From Bradyrhizobium archetypum (GTDB lineage Bacteria; Pseudomonadota; Alphaproteobacteria; Rhizobiales; Xanthobacteraceae): a stretch of 64,000 nucleotides of DNA. Below are positions 1-8,349 of the stretch, piece after piece. Numbering within the stretch: position 1 is the first letter of the stretch; every line of letters starts with the position of its first letter. The DNA is taken from NCBI RefSeq assembly GCF_013114835.1, contig NZ_JAAVLW010000010.1, forward strand, positions 1 to 64,000, given 5' to 3'. The notes under the pieces were generated by a model. It was not told where the DNA came from, did not search any database, and saw only the letters and a list, made by a program, of their open reading frames with translations. The position numbers and the translations under genes are program-made.

Positions 1-1310
1 ACCGGCTTGCCGACGGCCTTCGCCGCCTGCACCGCAGGCACCATCATGTCGGCGTCCAACCGCCGGCCGAAGCCGCCGCCCAGCCACATCTGGTGCATCA
101 CGACGAACTTGGGATCGATCCCGGCCGCTCCCGCCGCGATTGCCCCGGTGCGCGTCGCAAACTGGTTGCCGGAATAGATGTGCAGGATCTCGCCCTTGAA
201 CTCAGCGGTCGCGTTCATCGGTTCCAGCGGTGCATGGATGTTGATGCTGGTGGTGTATTCGGCCTCCAGCACCTTGGCCGCGGTCCCGAAAGCCGCCGCC
301 GTATCGCCGTCCTTGACGAAGAACTGCCCGGCATCGTCGAGCGCCTGCAGCCGCTTGGCCTCGTCGAGCAACGACTGGCTCGACAGCTTGGCGTTCGGGC
401 CATTATCGTAGGTGATCTTCAGCGCATCGGCCGCCTTGCGGGCGTTGGCATAGGTATTGGCAACCGCCACCACCCAGCCGGTGGTGCTGCCGGTCTGGTC
501 GTCGAGCGTCACCGCCTTGATGAAGCCCGGCACCTTCTTGGCAGCGCTGTCGTCGACCGACTTCACCATGGCGCCATAGCGCACCGGCGGGGTGACGACC
601 TTGCCATAGGCCATGCCCGGCAGCATGACATCGATGCCGTATTTGGCCGTGCCGTTGACCTTCGGAGGAATGTCGAGCTGCGGTACCGAGACGCCGATCA
701 TGGTGTACTGGTCCGGTGTCTTCAGCTTGATCGCCTTGAGCTCGTCCGGCGTGAAGGTCTTGGTGATCTTGCCGCTCTTGACAACGTCGGCAAAGCTCAT
801 CGACTTCTTCGACTTCGGATGCGACACGGTCGAGCCGCGCACCACCAGTTCGCCGGCCGGCACGCCCATGATGCCGCTTGCCGCTTCCGTCAATGCGATC
901 CGCCCGGCGGCGCCGGCGCGGCTCATGGCGTCGAAGTTCATCATCGTGCTCCAGCTGCCGCCGGTGATCTGCGCCCCCAGCACGGGGTCGTTGAACTTCG
1001 GATCGTTGGAGGCAAGCTGCACCCGCATATCCTTCCAGTTCGAGCCGAGCTCTTCGGCAACGATCTGCGCCATGGTCGAGGCGATATGCTGGCCCATGTC
1101 GGCTTTGCCGCAGGTGACCGTGACAATGCCGTCGGGCGCGATCGAATACCAGACCGAGGGCTCGAAATTGGAGGGCGCGGCGAGCGCCTGCCGGACGCCG
1201 GGCACCGCGGCGTAGCCGAGCACGAGGCCGGTGGCCGCCGAGCCGACCAGGAATGAGCGGCGGCTGAGATCGGTCGGCGCATGGTCGGTGATGTTCACGT
1301 GCGTATTCAT
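1..1310 (-). CDS. Molybdopterin-binding large subunit, isoquinoline 1-oxidoreductase beta-like (partial, 3' end outside window)
   Basis: Catalytic subunit of a periplasmic molybdenum hydroxylase of the xanthine dehydrogenase/aldehyde oxidase superfamily. The frame stays open from the ATG at 1310 down to base 1, so the C-terminal part lies outside the window. The N-terminus has a twin-arginine signal (Arg17-Arg18 in SRRSFLV, then a hydrophobic stretch), typical of IorB-type subunits that fold with cofactor before export. Further on, GGGFGRR near the end of the visible part matches a molybdopterin-binding loop. The start overlaps the stop of the small-subunit gene by ATGA, so the two were translationally coupled. 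The substrate is not predictable. The neighbouring PQQ dehydrogenase suggests alcohol-to-aldehyde-to-acid oxidation (inference). Confidence 0.88.
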   Translation of the reverse strand, partial: MNTHVNITDHAPTDLSRRSFLVGSAATGLVLGYAAVPGVRQALAAPSNFEPSVWYSIAPDGIVTVTCGKADMGQHIASTMAQIVAEELGSNWKDMRVQLASNDPKFNDPVLGAQITGGSWSTMMNFDAMSRAGAAGRIALTEAASGIMGVPAGELVVRGSTVSHPKSKKSMSFADVVKSGKITKTFTPDELKAIKLKTPDQYTMIGVSVPQLDIPPKVNGTAKYGIDVMLPGMAYGKVVTPPVRYGAMVKSVDDSAAKKVPGFIKAVTLDDQTGSTTGWVVAVANTYANARKAADALKITYDNGPNAKLSSQSLLDEAKRLQALDDAGQFFVKDGDTAAAFGTAAKVLEAEYTTSINIHAPLEPMNATAEFKGEILHIYSGNQFATRTGAIAAGAAGIDPKFVVMHQMWLGGGFGRRLDADMMVPAVQAAKAVGKP

Positions 1311-1791
1311 GTGGCCCTCCGCTCGGTCGAGGTGTTGGAGGCGGTATGCATTTCGGATGCGGCGCGCATGATCGCCTTCTGAATGCGCGAATAGGTCATG
1401 CAACGGCACAGATTGCCGTCCATATGCGCGATCACTTCATCCCTGGTTGGATTGGAATTTTCGGAAAGCAGCGCGGCTGCCTGCATGATCTGGCCGGACT
1501 GGCAGTAGCCGCATTGCGGCACCTGCTCGGCGATCCACGCCTTCTGCAAGGGATGATCGCCCTTGGCGGAAAGCCCTTCGATGGTGGTGATCGTCTTGCC
1601 GACAGCGTCGCTGACCACGGTCTGGCAGGAGCGAATGGCTTCGCCGTTGAGGTGAACCGTGCAGGCGCCGCAGAGACCTGCGCCGCAGCCGAACTTCGTA
1701 CCGGTCATCTGCAATTGCTCGCGGATGACCCAGAGCAGCGGCGTATCGTGTGCACGGAGAGATCTCTGCCGTTGATGTTTAAGTTTGCCAT
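1307..1791 (-). pseudogene. [2Fe-2S] small subunit, isoquinoline 1-oxidoreductase alpha-like, frameshifted near the N-terminus
   Basis: Electron-transfer subunit with two [2Fe-2S] sites. The body reads CGAGLCGAC (plant-type cluster) and then CGYCQSGQ and CRCMTY (C-terminal cluster), all intact. The natural start is the ATG at 1791, giving MANLNINGRDLSVH. That peptide is in a different frame from the body (HDTPLLWVIRE onward), with the break near 1749-1753. Translation in the body frame reaches back to a non-native start at 1867 and reads the real N-terminus out of frame. This is either a real inactivating indel or a sequencing error. The stop overlaps the large-subunit ATG. Confidence 0.82.
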
Positions 1792-1892
1792 TTGCCAAAA
1801 ACCTTCTTACGGGACGAATTCGAGGCGATTGAACTGATTGCATTCCGGTGAAAACGAGTGGCAGCATCGCAAAGCTGCGCTAACTCCCGCAG

Positions 1893-2057
1893 TTACGGCA
1901 CCCGCCCGCCGCTAACCTGCACCGGGCCGATCGGGCAACAAGCGAAATACCTCAAACGAAGCATACCGTCCGGGATACCGACCCCGCTGGCACAGGCGTA
2001 CATGTTGATTTCCATGCCGACCGGCAGTTCTACGATCTTCGGGGCGTTCCACTTCAT
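1893..2057 (-). CDS. pqqA: PqqA-like pyrroloquinoline quinone precursor peptide with a long C-terminal tail
   Basis: The first 22 residues (MKWNAPKIVELPVGMEINMY, then AC) match the rhizobial PqqA pattern. They include the Glu16-x3-Tyr20 pair that PqqE cross-links to build PQQ. Known PqqA peptides are about 22-30 residues, whereas this frame runs to 54 with a Gly/Cys-containing tail of no known role. No pqqB-E genes lie in the window, so this would be an orphan copy beside a PQQ-dependent dehydrogenase. The start is the ATG at 2057, preceded by a purine-rich stretch (caagag). It could be a functional extra precursor or a copy whose normal stop was lost. Confidence 0.7.
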   Translation of the reverse strand: MKWNAPKIVELPVGMEINMYACASGVGIPDGMLRLRYFACCPIGPVQVSGGRVP

Positions 2058-2192
2058 CTCTTGTTCCCTGGAGAGGCTGAGCTTGGCCTGCGCATCGAGC
2101 ACACGCCCTCTTGCATCCTCGGCAACTCTCCAAGCCCGATGACGCAAGTTGAAGAAGTGGAAACCACAAGGTACCGGCTCGGCAGAGAAGCC

Positions 2193-2825
2193 CTATTGCA
2201 TCTCCCGGGTAATCCGAACATACGTCCGATCAACGAAGTCCCTCAGGTCTCGGCCGGCTCGTCTGAACAAGTTGCGCTCGACGGTGAGCAACCGGTCCGG
2301 CAGTGACTTTCTGCATGTGTCGCGGATGAAAACACCGCCGACCGGTTGCTCGTCGGCTTGCGTCTTCCCTTCGGTACATGTCCACCCTTCGCCGCCGTAA
2401 CGAGACCTGACCTGCGCAGCTAGTAGAAAGGCCTTCTTCCGAGCATACAGTCTTGCATTCGGATCGGTTTCGATATCGAGGCCCGATACGATGCCCTTGC
2501 CGTCAATGAAGACGGTCAAAAGCACCGGATGACCCGCAATTAGCGTGCCTTCTCGGCTTGTCTCAGGATCGAACTCGAAGTGAATTGCTCGCAACCCATC
2601 GCGCTCGGCCGGGCACTCATCCCATGCGGACCAAGCTGGCAGCTTGGCCTTTGGATCCCTGGCGCAGCAAAGATTCGCGTAGCCTGCGTCCGATACTATA
2701 TGGACGGGCCTGCCAACGGTGATATCGCGAACATCATATTCGGGCTCGACCTGCGCGACAGCGGCTTGCATCCCAACGGCAAGAAAGACCCCAACCGACA
2801 TCACGGCGCGACGTGCCGATTTCAT
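2193..2825 (-). CDS. Secreted protein of unknown function in the PQQ dehydrogenase operon
   Basis: This is 210 residues with a clear Sec signal peptide (hydrophobic VMSVGVFLAVG, cleavage near AVAQ). I do not recognise a domain. It has paired cysteines (LCC near residue 53) and a Gly-Trp-Thr-Cys segment that may form disulfides. The ATG overlaps the stop of the cytochrome c gene by four bases (ATGA), so it is the third gene of the dehydrogenase-cytochrome operon and probably acts with them in the periplasm. It could be a periplasmic partner of the dehydrogenase, but it does not resemble XoxJ in a way I can see. Confidence 0.8.
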   Translation of the reverse strand: MKSARRAVMSVGVFLAVGMQAAVAQVEPEYDVRDITVGRPVHIVSDAGYANLCCARDPKAKLPAWSAWDECPAERDGLRAIHFEFDPETSREGTLIAGHPVLLTVFIDGKGIVSGLDIETDPNARLYARKKAFLLAAQVRSRYGGEGWTCTEGKTQADEQPVGGVFIRDTCRKSLPDRLLTVERNLFRRAGRDLRDFVDRTYVRITREMQ

Positions 2826-3388
2826 TTCGAGCCCTCAGTCCCCGTCTTGCTGGATGATTCCGCACCCGCCTTGTAGATGTCACATACGCGCGACGTGTTG
2901 CCAAAGAAGGTCGTACATTGAGCGTAGGTCGGCTCGCCCGCGCCCTTGACGTGGGCGATCACATAGTCAGCAACCGCTGCGATATCGTTCGGTCGCAGAA
3001 ACGTGCCGCCCTCGGGCGGCATGCGTTCACCGACATCCTGCCGGGTCATGTCGTAGCAGCTGATTGTGTCATAGGCGCCTCGCACGAAGAACGGCATGCC
3101 CGTCCCGGGCCGGCCGCAAGCCACGGTCTCGATGATCTGCTCCTTGGTCAGCTCGGTCTTGCGCAGCGACAGCGCATCACCGCCGTACCCGCCGCCGCCA
3201 TCGCCGTGCCATTTGTGGCAGCCCATGCAATTGGCCCTGCTGAATACGGCCTTGCCGGCATTGGTCGGGTCCGACACTGCTGCTTGCGCCGCCTGACCAT
3301 AGGCGAGGCCTGACATCGAAAGATTCAGCGCGACGACGCTCACGAGCAGGATACTCGTCGCCGCCGGGGATGCGTTGAAAGCCATCAT
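2822..3388 (-). CDS. Periplasmic cytochrome c, likely electron acceptor of the PQQ dehydrogenase
   Basis: Class I c-type cytochrome of 188 residues. It has a signal peptide (residues 1-31, ending SGLAYGQA), one haem motif C54-MGC-H58, and a likely axial Met98 in the GTGMPFF segment. Two Met codons begin the frame (3388 and 3385). It lies 60 bases downstream of the PQQ dehydrogenase and upstream of the coupled secreted-protein gene. The standard role is to take electrons from PQQ and pass them to the respiratory chain. The stem-loop in the gap to the dehydrogenase may lower its expression relative to the dehydrogenase. Confidence 0.88.
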   Translation of the reverse strand: MMAFNASPAATSILLVSVVALNLSMSGLAYGQAAQAAVSDPTNAGKAVFSRANCMGCHKWHGDGGGGYGGDALSLRKTELTKEQIIETVACGRPGTGMPFFVRGAYDTISCYDMTRQDVGERMPPEGGTFLRPNDIAAVADYVIAHVKGAGEPTYAQCTTFFGNTSRVCDIYKAGAESSSKTGTEGSK

Positions 3389-3412
3389 CGCGTCTCTTTT
3401 CGAAAAGGTTGG

Positions 3413-3434
3413 AGGGTCCGGATTAACGGACCCT
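3413..3434 (-). terminator. Intercistronic stem-loop between PQQ dehydrogenase and cytochrome genes
   Basis: Eight-base perfect stem (AGGGTCCG / CGGACCCT) with a six-base loop, lying just after the dehydrogenase stop. Read on the minus strand it is followed by ccaaccttttc, not a strong T-run, so it looks like a partial terminator or RNA-stability element. A separate 12-base palindrome, CTTTTCGAAAAG, sits at 3396-3407, next to the cytochrome ribosome-binding region. Confidence 0.5.
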
Positions 3435-3448
3435 CGTTTGCGAGCAGG

Positions 3449-5239
3449 TCAGAGCGCGAACACGTAGAGCATCGATCCCGGCTGAATCTTCTTCAGCTCG
3501 CGCGTCGAATCGATGAACCATTTGTCCCAGGCGCCGCCCAGGCCGACCAGAATGGCGATGTACTGTTTGCCATCGACCGTAAAGGTCATCGGCGGCGCGT
3601 TAACGCCGCCGCCGGTATTAAACTCCCAAAGCTTCTGCAGCGACTTGGCATCAAGGGCCATCACTTCGCCGGACGGCTGACCGGTGAAGACGAGGTCGGG
3701 AGTGGCCAACATGCCACCCAGATTGGGGAACGGCGTTTCCATTTTTTGGGCGATCTTGCCGGTTGTCACATCGATCGCGGTCACGCTGCCGGTGATCTTG
3801 AACGGTTGGCTCGTGCCGCCACCGGTCCAGAACTCACGCGGCTTCAGTTTTTCCGGCGTCATCACCTCGACCTTGACGCGATTGCAGCTCTCGATCACTG
3901 GGACGTACCAAAGCTTCAGGTCAGGATTATAGGCCGTCGGCGGCCAGTTCTTGCCGCCCATGTTGCCGGGGCAGATGTCGCTTTCCATGTTGGTGCGGCT
4001 CGGCGTCACCGATGCGATGTAGGTCTGCACGGGCTTGTTCGGATCGTACTCGATCGGCTTGCCGGTCTCCGGGTCGAGCCCCTTGGTCCAAGTGACCTTT
4101 TTAACGAACGGCACCCCCCACACGAACTTGCCGGTGGTGCGATCGATCGCGTAGGCGAAGCCATTGCGGTTCGCTTCGAGCGCGAGCTTGCGCGGGCCAC
4201 TCGGTCCCGGTATGTCGACCAGCACGTTCTCTGCCACGCTGTCGTAGTCATAGGGATCGTTCGGCGTGTGCTGGTAGTGCCACTTGATCTTGCCGGTCGT
4301 GGCATCAAGGGCGAGCGAGCTGTCGGTGTAGAGGTTGTCGCCTGGCCGATAGGCGCTGTCCCAGTCAGGCCCGGGATTACCGACGCCCCAGATAATGGTG
4401 TCCGTGGCGGGATCGTAGCTGCCGGTAACCCAAGTCGAACCGCCGCCGGAGGCGGCCGCGTTGTTGCTGTCTTTCCAGGTCTCGCTGCCAGCCTCGCCCT
4501 TGCCCGGGATTGTATAGGTGCGCCAGACCTCCTTCTGGGTCGTGAGATCGGTGGCAGCGATCCAGCCTCGGATGCCGTACTCCGCGCCGGCAACACCCGT
4601 AATCGCCATGTTCTTGACGATCAGTGGCGCGCCGGTGATGACCTCGCTCTTGTCCGGATCGGCCACAGTCCGTTGCCACGCAACCTGGCCGGTTTCCTTG
4701 TTGGTCGCGATCAGCCGGCCATCGAGCGTATGCGAAATGACGAGATCACCCCACAGCGCGACGCCGCGATTGTCGACGCCGCAGCACGCCACAGCACCAG
4801 CCCAGTCACGGTCCGTCTTGGGATCCATCTTCCAGACCAGCACGCCACGGCCACCATGAGCATCGATCTTGTAGACCGAGCCCCAGCCATCAGTCACGTA
4901 CAGGAATCCGTTCTCGGCAATAGGAGTGCCTTCCAGCCCGCCATGGCTCCAGATCCCACCGCCTTCGACCCCGCCGAGGTGCATGGTCCAGGCGACCTTC
5001 AGGTTCTTCACGTTATCGCGGTTGATCTCCTTTAGAGTAGAGAACCGGTGAGCCGAATAATTCTGGTGATGATGAAGCCAATTGCCCGGCTCCTCGCCGA
5101 CATTGAGCAGCCGTTCCTGAGTGACCTCATCCGCGGCACAGACCTGCGACGCTGCAGCCAGCATGCCTCCCGCGGCGATTGCAACCGCAACCAGCCGCGC
5201 TCGCGTCGATATTCTTGCGTGATCTGACAGTCGCTCCAT
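3449..5239 (-). CDS. PQQ-dependent alcohol dehydrogenase with lanthanide-type Asp-x-Asp signature (XoxF/PedH-like)
   Basis: Periplasmic quinoprotein of 596 residues with a signal peptide (cleavage near AASQVCAADE). The start is the ATG at 5239, chosen because GGAGGG lies eight bases upstream; the frame itself opens 20 codons earlier. Visible family features are a vicinal disulfide Cys152-Cys153, Glu220 in GAEYGIRGW, Asn288 in GNPGPD, and catalytic Asp331 in DPYDYD. A second acidic residue, Asp333, stands two places after the catalytic Asp. In known families this extra Asp marks lanthanide-dependent enzymes, while calcium-type MxaF has Ala there. It oxidises primary alcohols or aldehydes; the substrate is unknown. 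It is the first gene of the operon with the cytochrome. Confidence 0.9.
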   Translation of the reverse strand: MERLSDHARISTRARLVAVAIAAGGMLAAASQVCAADEVTQERLLNVGEEPGNWLHHHQNYSAHRFSTLKEINRDNVKNLKVAWTMHLGGVEGGGIWSHGGLEGTPIAENGFLYVTDGWGSVYKIDAHGGRGVLVWKMDPKTDRDWAGAVACCGVDNRGVALWGDLVISHTLDGRLIATNKETGQVAWQRTVADPDKSEVITGAPLIVKNMAITGVAGAEYGIRGWIAATDLTTQKEVWRTYTIPGKGEAGSETWKDSNNAAASGGGSTWVTGSYDPATDTIIWGVGNPGPDWDSAYRPGDNLYTDSSLALDATTGKIKWHYQHTPNDPYDYDSVAENVLVDIPGPSGPRKLALEANRNGFAYAIDRTTGKFVWGVPFVKKVTWTKGLDPETGKPIEYDPNKPVQTYIASVTPSRTNMESDICPGNMGGKNWPPTAYNPDLKLWYVPVIESCNRVKVEVMTPEKLKPREFWTGGGTSQPFKITGSVTAIDVTTGKIAQKMETPFPNLGGMLATPDLVFTGQPSGEVMALDAKSLQKLWEFNTGGGVNAPPMTFTVDGKQYIAILVGLGGAWDKWFIDSTRELKKIQPGSMLYVFAL

Positions 5240-5343
5240 GAGTAGTGCCCTCCGTTGATATATTAGGGTTGATCGAACGTCCGGCACGCGTCCGGGCATT
5301 CGGCTGAGAAGCCTTATCCAGCGGGCTCAACGGTCCACTGAGA

Positions 5344-5862
5344 TCAGGGCGTTCGTGAAACCTGCACCTCCGCTTCTTTTATTCCGGCTTTCTGAAAAAC
5401 GACGGCGCATGTGAACGTCTCGCCGTCGACAAGTTTGTGGCGAGTCTCTAGTAGCATGACGTGGTATCCATCCTGCCTGAGCTCGAGCGTCCCGTTCTCC
5501 GGAATCGGAATCGACTTAACCGCACGCATGGCGGGCGCCCCTTCGCCGCGATCAACGGTGTGCTTTTCCGAAAAATTCGCGAATGGACAGCGGACGCGCA
5601 AAATAGCGTCAGCTTCGGCTGCATCGTTCTTGATTGTCAGCAAAAGCGGCAGATCGATACCGATCTGATCGGATGCGGAAACCCGGGCATTCGTCACCTT
5701 CAGCGCGTCGCTTGCGGCGGCGGATCCGGGCACCAGCGTCAGCCCAAGTCCGACAATCAAAAGTCGGATCGCAAAGAGCCGCAATCCGCCACCACCGCGC
5801 ACAATCCGCCTGCCGCGATCGATATCGGTGCGGCCGCGAAGTTCGTAGCGATCGTCGTCCAT
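5344..5862 (-). CDS. PCuAC-domain periplasmic copper-binding protein
   Basis: 172 residues from the ATG at 5862. A long charged N-region leads into a hydrophobic signal (LFAIRLLIVGLGLTL, cleavage near GSAAASDA), then a PCuAC (DUF461) domain. Candidate copper ligands in order are the His of SEKHTV, the Met of APAMRAV and the His-x-Met of GYHVML, which fits the family motif except that the first HxM is HxV. Members deliver copper to cytochrome oxidase. The frame is open upstream to 6084 and encodes a hydrophobic stretch, so the N-terminus could be longer. It sits upstream of the dehydrogenase on the same strand. Confidence 0.75.
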   Translation of the reverse strand: MDDDRYELRGRTDIDRGRRIVRGGGGLRLFAIRLLIVGLGLTLVPGSAAASDALKVTNARVSASDQIGIDLPLLLTIKNDAAEADAILRVRCPFANFSEKHTVDRGEGAPAMRAVKSIPIPENGTLELRQDGYHVMLLETRHKLVDGETFTCAVVFQKAGIKEAEVQVSRTP

Positions 5863-6096
5863 GAGAAACGGAACCGCCAGCGGGCCGACATTATACAGGT
5901 TGGCAAAGAGCCGCAGTGGAATGACCAGCAGCGGCGCGCCAGTCGACCCAACGGCACGCGCGCTCGCAATTGCAATAGAGATCGCAACCGGCGCACCGAG
6001 CCCAAGAAGGACGTTGCCAACATGAAGACCCCACACGATCGCGCCTCCCCAACTGTTAGATGCGGCTCGATATTCCCGACGCACCGACGGGTGTCT

Positions 6097-6195
6097 CTAC
6101 TTACCGGGCGACAGGCGCGACACAACCATCTGCACCAGCACATGCAAAATGAGCAGTGCACCGCCGACCGGAACGGCAAGATTAGGGTAGACCAT
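6097..6195 (-). CDS. Small hydrophobic ORF, possibly the start of a broken membrane gene
   Basis: This 32-residue frame (MVYPNLAVPVGGALL then a Val/Leu-rich segment) encodes one membrane-type helix. It is in the same frame as the hydrophobic open stretch 6084-5865, separated only by a TAG at 6097. The two pieces together could be the remains of one small membrane protein interrupted by a stop codon. I do not recognise the family. Confidence 0.3.
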   Translation of the reverse strand: MVYPNLAVPVGGALLILHVLVQMVVSRLSPGK

Positions 6196-6419
6196 CGGCG
6201 CCGGAACTGACCACGCGTTCTCCGTCCTAATTAGCGAGAGCACTTCGCCGCCATAGACATCGCGAGGTCGGTAATGCCCTGCACCGCGCCATGTGTAATC
6301 ACGGGCAGACGGTCCGCTGGCGCCTTGACGTCAGGATGGACCCAAAGCTTCACGCCAAATGTTTCACGCCGCCGCCCCCCCCTTCGCGCTTTTTGATATA
6401 CAACGATAGACTTCAATTG

Positions 6420-6755
6420 AGCGAAAGTATTGGCGAACAGAGCGCAACGCGTTAGGACGCATTTCCGAATTTCTTGTACTTTTTTGCGTGACATCGGCAT
6501 CTGGATAGCGCGCCGATCATCGCCGCGACGCACAATCGCTTCTGCGGTGACCAGTGCGCACCCCTTCGAGCCCCCTCTGCACGCGATTGCCGAGAAATCC
6601 AAGCATTCGCACAAACTGTCCTAACGCCGAAACAGGGTCGCTTCTAACATTTGGAAGAGTAAGCCCACACGTCCACGGCGGCGAAGCTTACTTCCAGGGT
6701 TCGCAGATGTCGGGGCGATCAGGAAGCGGCAGCTCTAAAGATCAGATCTAACATC
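6420..6755 (+). repeat. Upstream region of the CoA-catabolic genes, diverged copy of 19190-19521
   Basis: No gene is seen between 6200 and 6755. From about 6420 the sequence matches 19190-19521 in order. Shared blocks include aggacgcatttcc, tttcttgtactttctt-like, cgacgcacaa, ctaacgccgaaac-like, aagcccacacgt and gagcggcagctc-like, ending at an ATGGCNAAGCCA start codon in both places. The copy probably contains the promoter of the genes starting at 6756. Confidence 0.7.
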
Positions 6756-7100
6756 ATGGCCAAGCCACCTATCATGAAGTGTTATGTGATCGGCGATAGC
6801 GCCGAGGTCGCGAAGACCGTGACCGAATATGACGTATGTGCATTCACAGACATTGTTGGCGACTTCCGCGGCGTACACCTCGCTGAGGAGTACGCCAAGA
6901 ATACGCGCTTCAAGAAGCGGATCGCGCAGGGAATGGTCTCGGTCGGCCTTCTCTCCACCGTGACGGGATATATGGTAGCAAAGGCTCCGGAAGCGCAGTG
7001 CCCTACCGATATGGCGTCACCTTCGATGCCCCGGGCTATTTACTACGAGGTCATGAACCAGAGAGCGGCACTACCGCGGCCTCGGGCAACAACTACCTGA
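6756..7100 (+). pseudogene. MaoC-like hydratase, N-terminal part only
   Basis: The first ~85 residues follow a single-hotdog MaoC (R)-hydratase. They run through the Tyr-Asp-Val-x-Ala-Phe helix, GDFRGVHLAEEY with the Asp and His of the hydratase motif, and IAQGMVSVGLL. After TGYMVAKAP the frame loses the family pattern; the expected strand (YGVTF-like) appears in another frame. At 114 residues it is shorter than the ~150-residue family norm and than the intact relative at 14312-14767. It is probably truncated and frameshifted. A second, more degraded copy lies at 19522. Confidence 0.6.
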
Positions 7101-7110
7101 AGGTCCTTTG

Positions 7111-7932
7111 ATGCAAACAGCTGACCGCGACAGCCTGGTGCTGACGGAGCAGCTCCGCACCGTTCGCGTGCTCACCATCAATCGCGCCGACAAGATGAAC
7201 GCGTTCACGCCGGCGGTAATGCACGAGCTGGACCACATGCTTGACGATGCTGCGCGGGATAGCGCGACCCGTGTCGTCATGATTACGGGGGCGGGTCAAA
7301 AGGCCTTTGTGGCTGGCAACGACATCGATGGCCTCATCGAGATGAATGGTGTCGAGGCCTATCGCGACATGCAAAGTGGTCAGCGCGTCCTGTTCAGGCT
7401 ATATGAATTCGCAAAGCCGACTATCGCCATGGTGAATGGCTATGCATTGGGCGGCGGCTTCGAGCTCGCACTGGCGTGCGACTTCATCGTCGCGTCCGAT
7501 ACGGCGCGGTTTGGCTTTCCGGAGATTACACTCAATACCATCCCTGGTTGGGGCGGAACGCAGCTCGCGGTCAGAAAGATGGGATTGGCGCGCGCCAAGG
7601 AAATGGTGTTGACCGGGCGCCAATATACGACCGCGGAATGCCGGGAGTTTGGGTTCATTCATGTTTTCGCTTCCGCGCCAGAGCTGAAGTCGGCGGCGCT
7701 GGCCTTTGCCGAACAGTTGGCGTCGCACGATTCGTTCGCCATGGAAATGGCCAAGCGCAGCGTCAACCGCGCCGCCGAGATCCCGCTGAATGCGGGACTG
7801 GATCTGGAGGCCGCGAACTACGCGGTCAACTTCGGCACCACTGCCGCCCGCACGGGTTTGCGCGCCTTTGCCGCGCGCCGCAAGCCCAAAAAAGCGCTCA
7901 CCGACGATTCGAATTCCGAGAAACCCAAGTGA
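7111..7932 (+). CDS. Enoyl-CoA hydratase/isomerase (crotonase family)
   Basis: 273 residues. The start is the ATG at 7111, with AAGG seven bases upstream. The crotonase core is intact: the oxyanion-hole segment AGNDIDGL, GGGFELALACD carrying the first catalytic Glu, and FGFPEITLNTIPGWGGTQ carrying the second. It adds water to, or isomerises, an enoyl-CoA in the cytoplasm. It lies between a MaoC remnant and an acyl-CoA dehydrogenase remnant, so it may be a survivor of a decaying beta-oxidation-like operon. The C-terminal tail (RRKPKKALTDDS) is rich in Lys. Confidence 0.88.
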   Translation: MQTADRDSLVLTEQLRTVRVLTINRADKMNAFTPAVMHELDHMLDDAARDSATRVVMITGAGQKAFVAGNDIDGLIEMNGVEAYRDMQSGQRVLFRLYEFAKPTIAMVNGYALGGGFELALACDFIVASDTARFGFPEITLNTIPGWGGTQLAVRKMGLARAKEMVLTGRQYTTAECREFGFIHVFASAPELKSAALAFAEQLASHDSFAMEMAKRSVNRAAEIPLNAGLDLEAANYAVNFGTTAARTGLRAFAARRKPKKALTDDSNSEKPK

Positions 7933-7936
7933 TCCC

Positions 7937-8310
7937 ATGAGCGTGCCCCATTCGCTGAACGATCAGCACGCGATGATCCGCAATTCCGTTCGGCGTTTCG
8001 CGGAAAGCCAGATCGCGCCCTGGTCCCAGCAGTTGTGGAAAGAAGAAGCATTTTTGTACGAAATAAGGCTCGCAGGCTTGGCCTTGCCGGCCTGCCCTAC
8101 CCTGCGGGCATGGCGGTGGTGGCGGCGAATGGCTGTCCTTCATTATGGTGATCGAGGAGCGATCGCGTGTCGATTGCGGTCGCCAATTCGCCGCTGATGG
8201 CAAATTTCGATGCCAAGGTGCTGAAAATCGTGGAAGGCACATCCGAAATGCAGCGCACGATCATCTCGCGCGAACTACTCGCGCGAATGAAAGCAAAGCG
8301 TGAGCGCTGA
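7937..8310 (+). pseudogene. Acyl-CoA dehydrogenase with a large internal deletion
   Basis: The 5' part (from the ATG at 7937) reads SLNDQHAMIRNSVRRFAESQIAPW, the start of an acyl-CoA dehydrogenase. A middle piece in another frame reads GEWLSFIMVIEE. From 8197 the sequence reads NFDAKVLKIVEGTSEMQRTII and ends at 8310, the C-terminal helix of the same family (EGTSEIQ motif). Roughly 250 codons, including most of the FAD domain and the catalytic Glu, are missing, with at least two frame changes. It is certainly non-functional as a dehydrogenase. Confidence 0.8.
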
Positions 8311-8349
8311 CGTTTGAGAACAACTGCTGGGTCCAACCATGAGGTTTCC

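Noticed and set aside
93..1256. Long plus-strand frame opposite the molybdenum hydroxylase subunit
   Set aside because: It mirrors a clear family protein on the other strand. Long antisense frames are expected at this GC content, and it has no domain or ribosome-binding site.
3746..5035. 429-codon plus-strand frame opposite the PQQ dehydrogenase
   Set aside because: Antisense shadow of a well-recognised gene, rich in His, Arg and Ala without family features.
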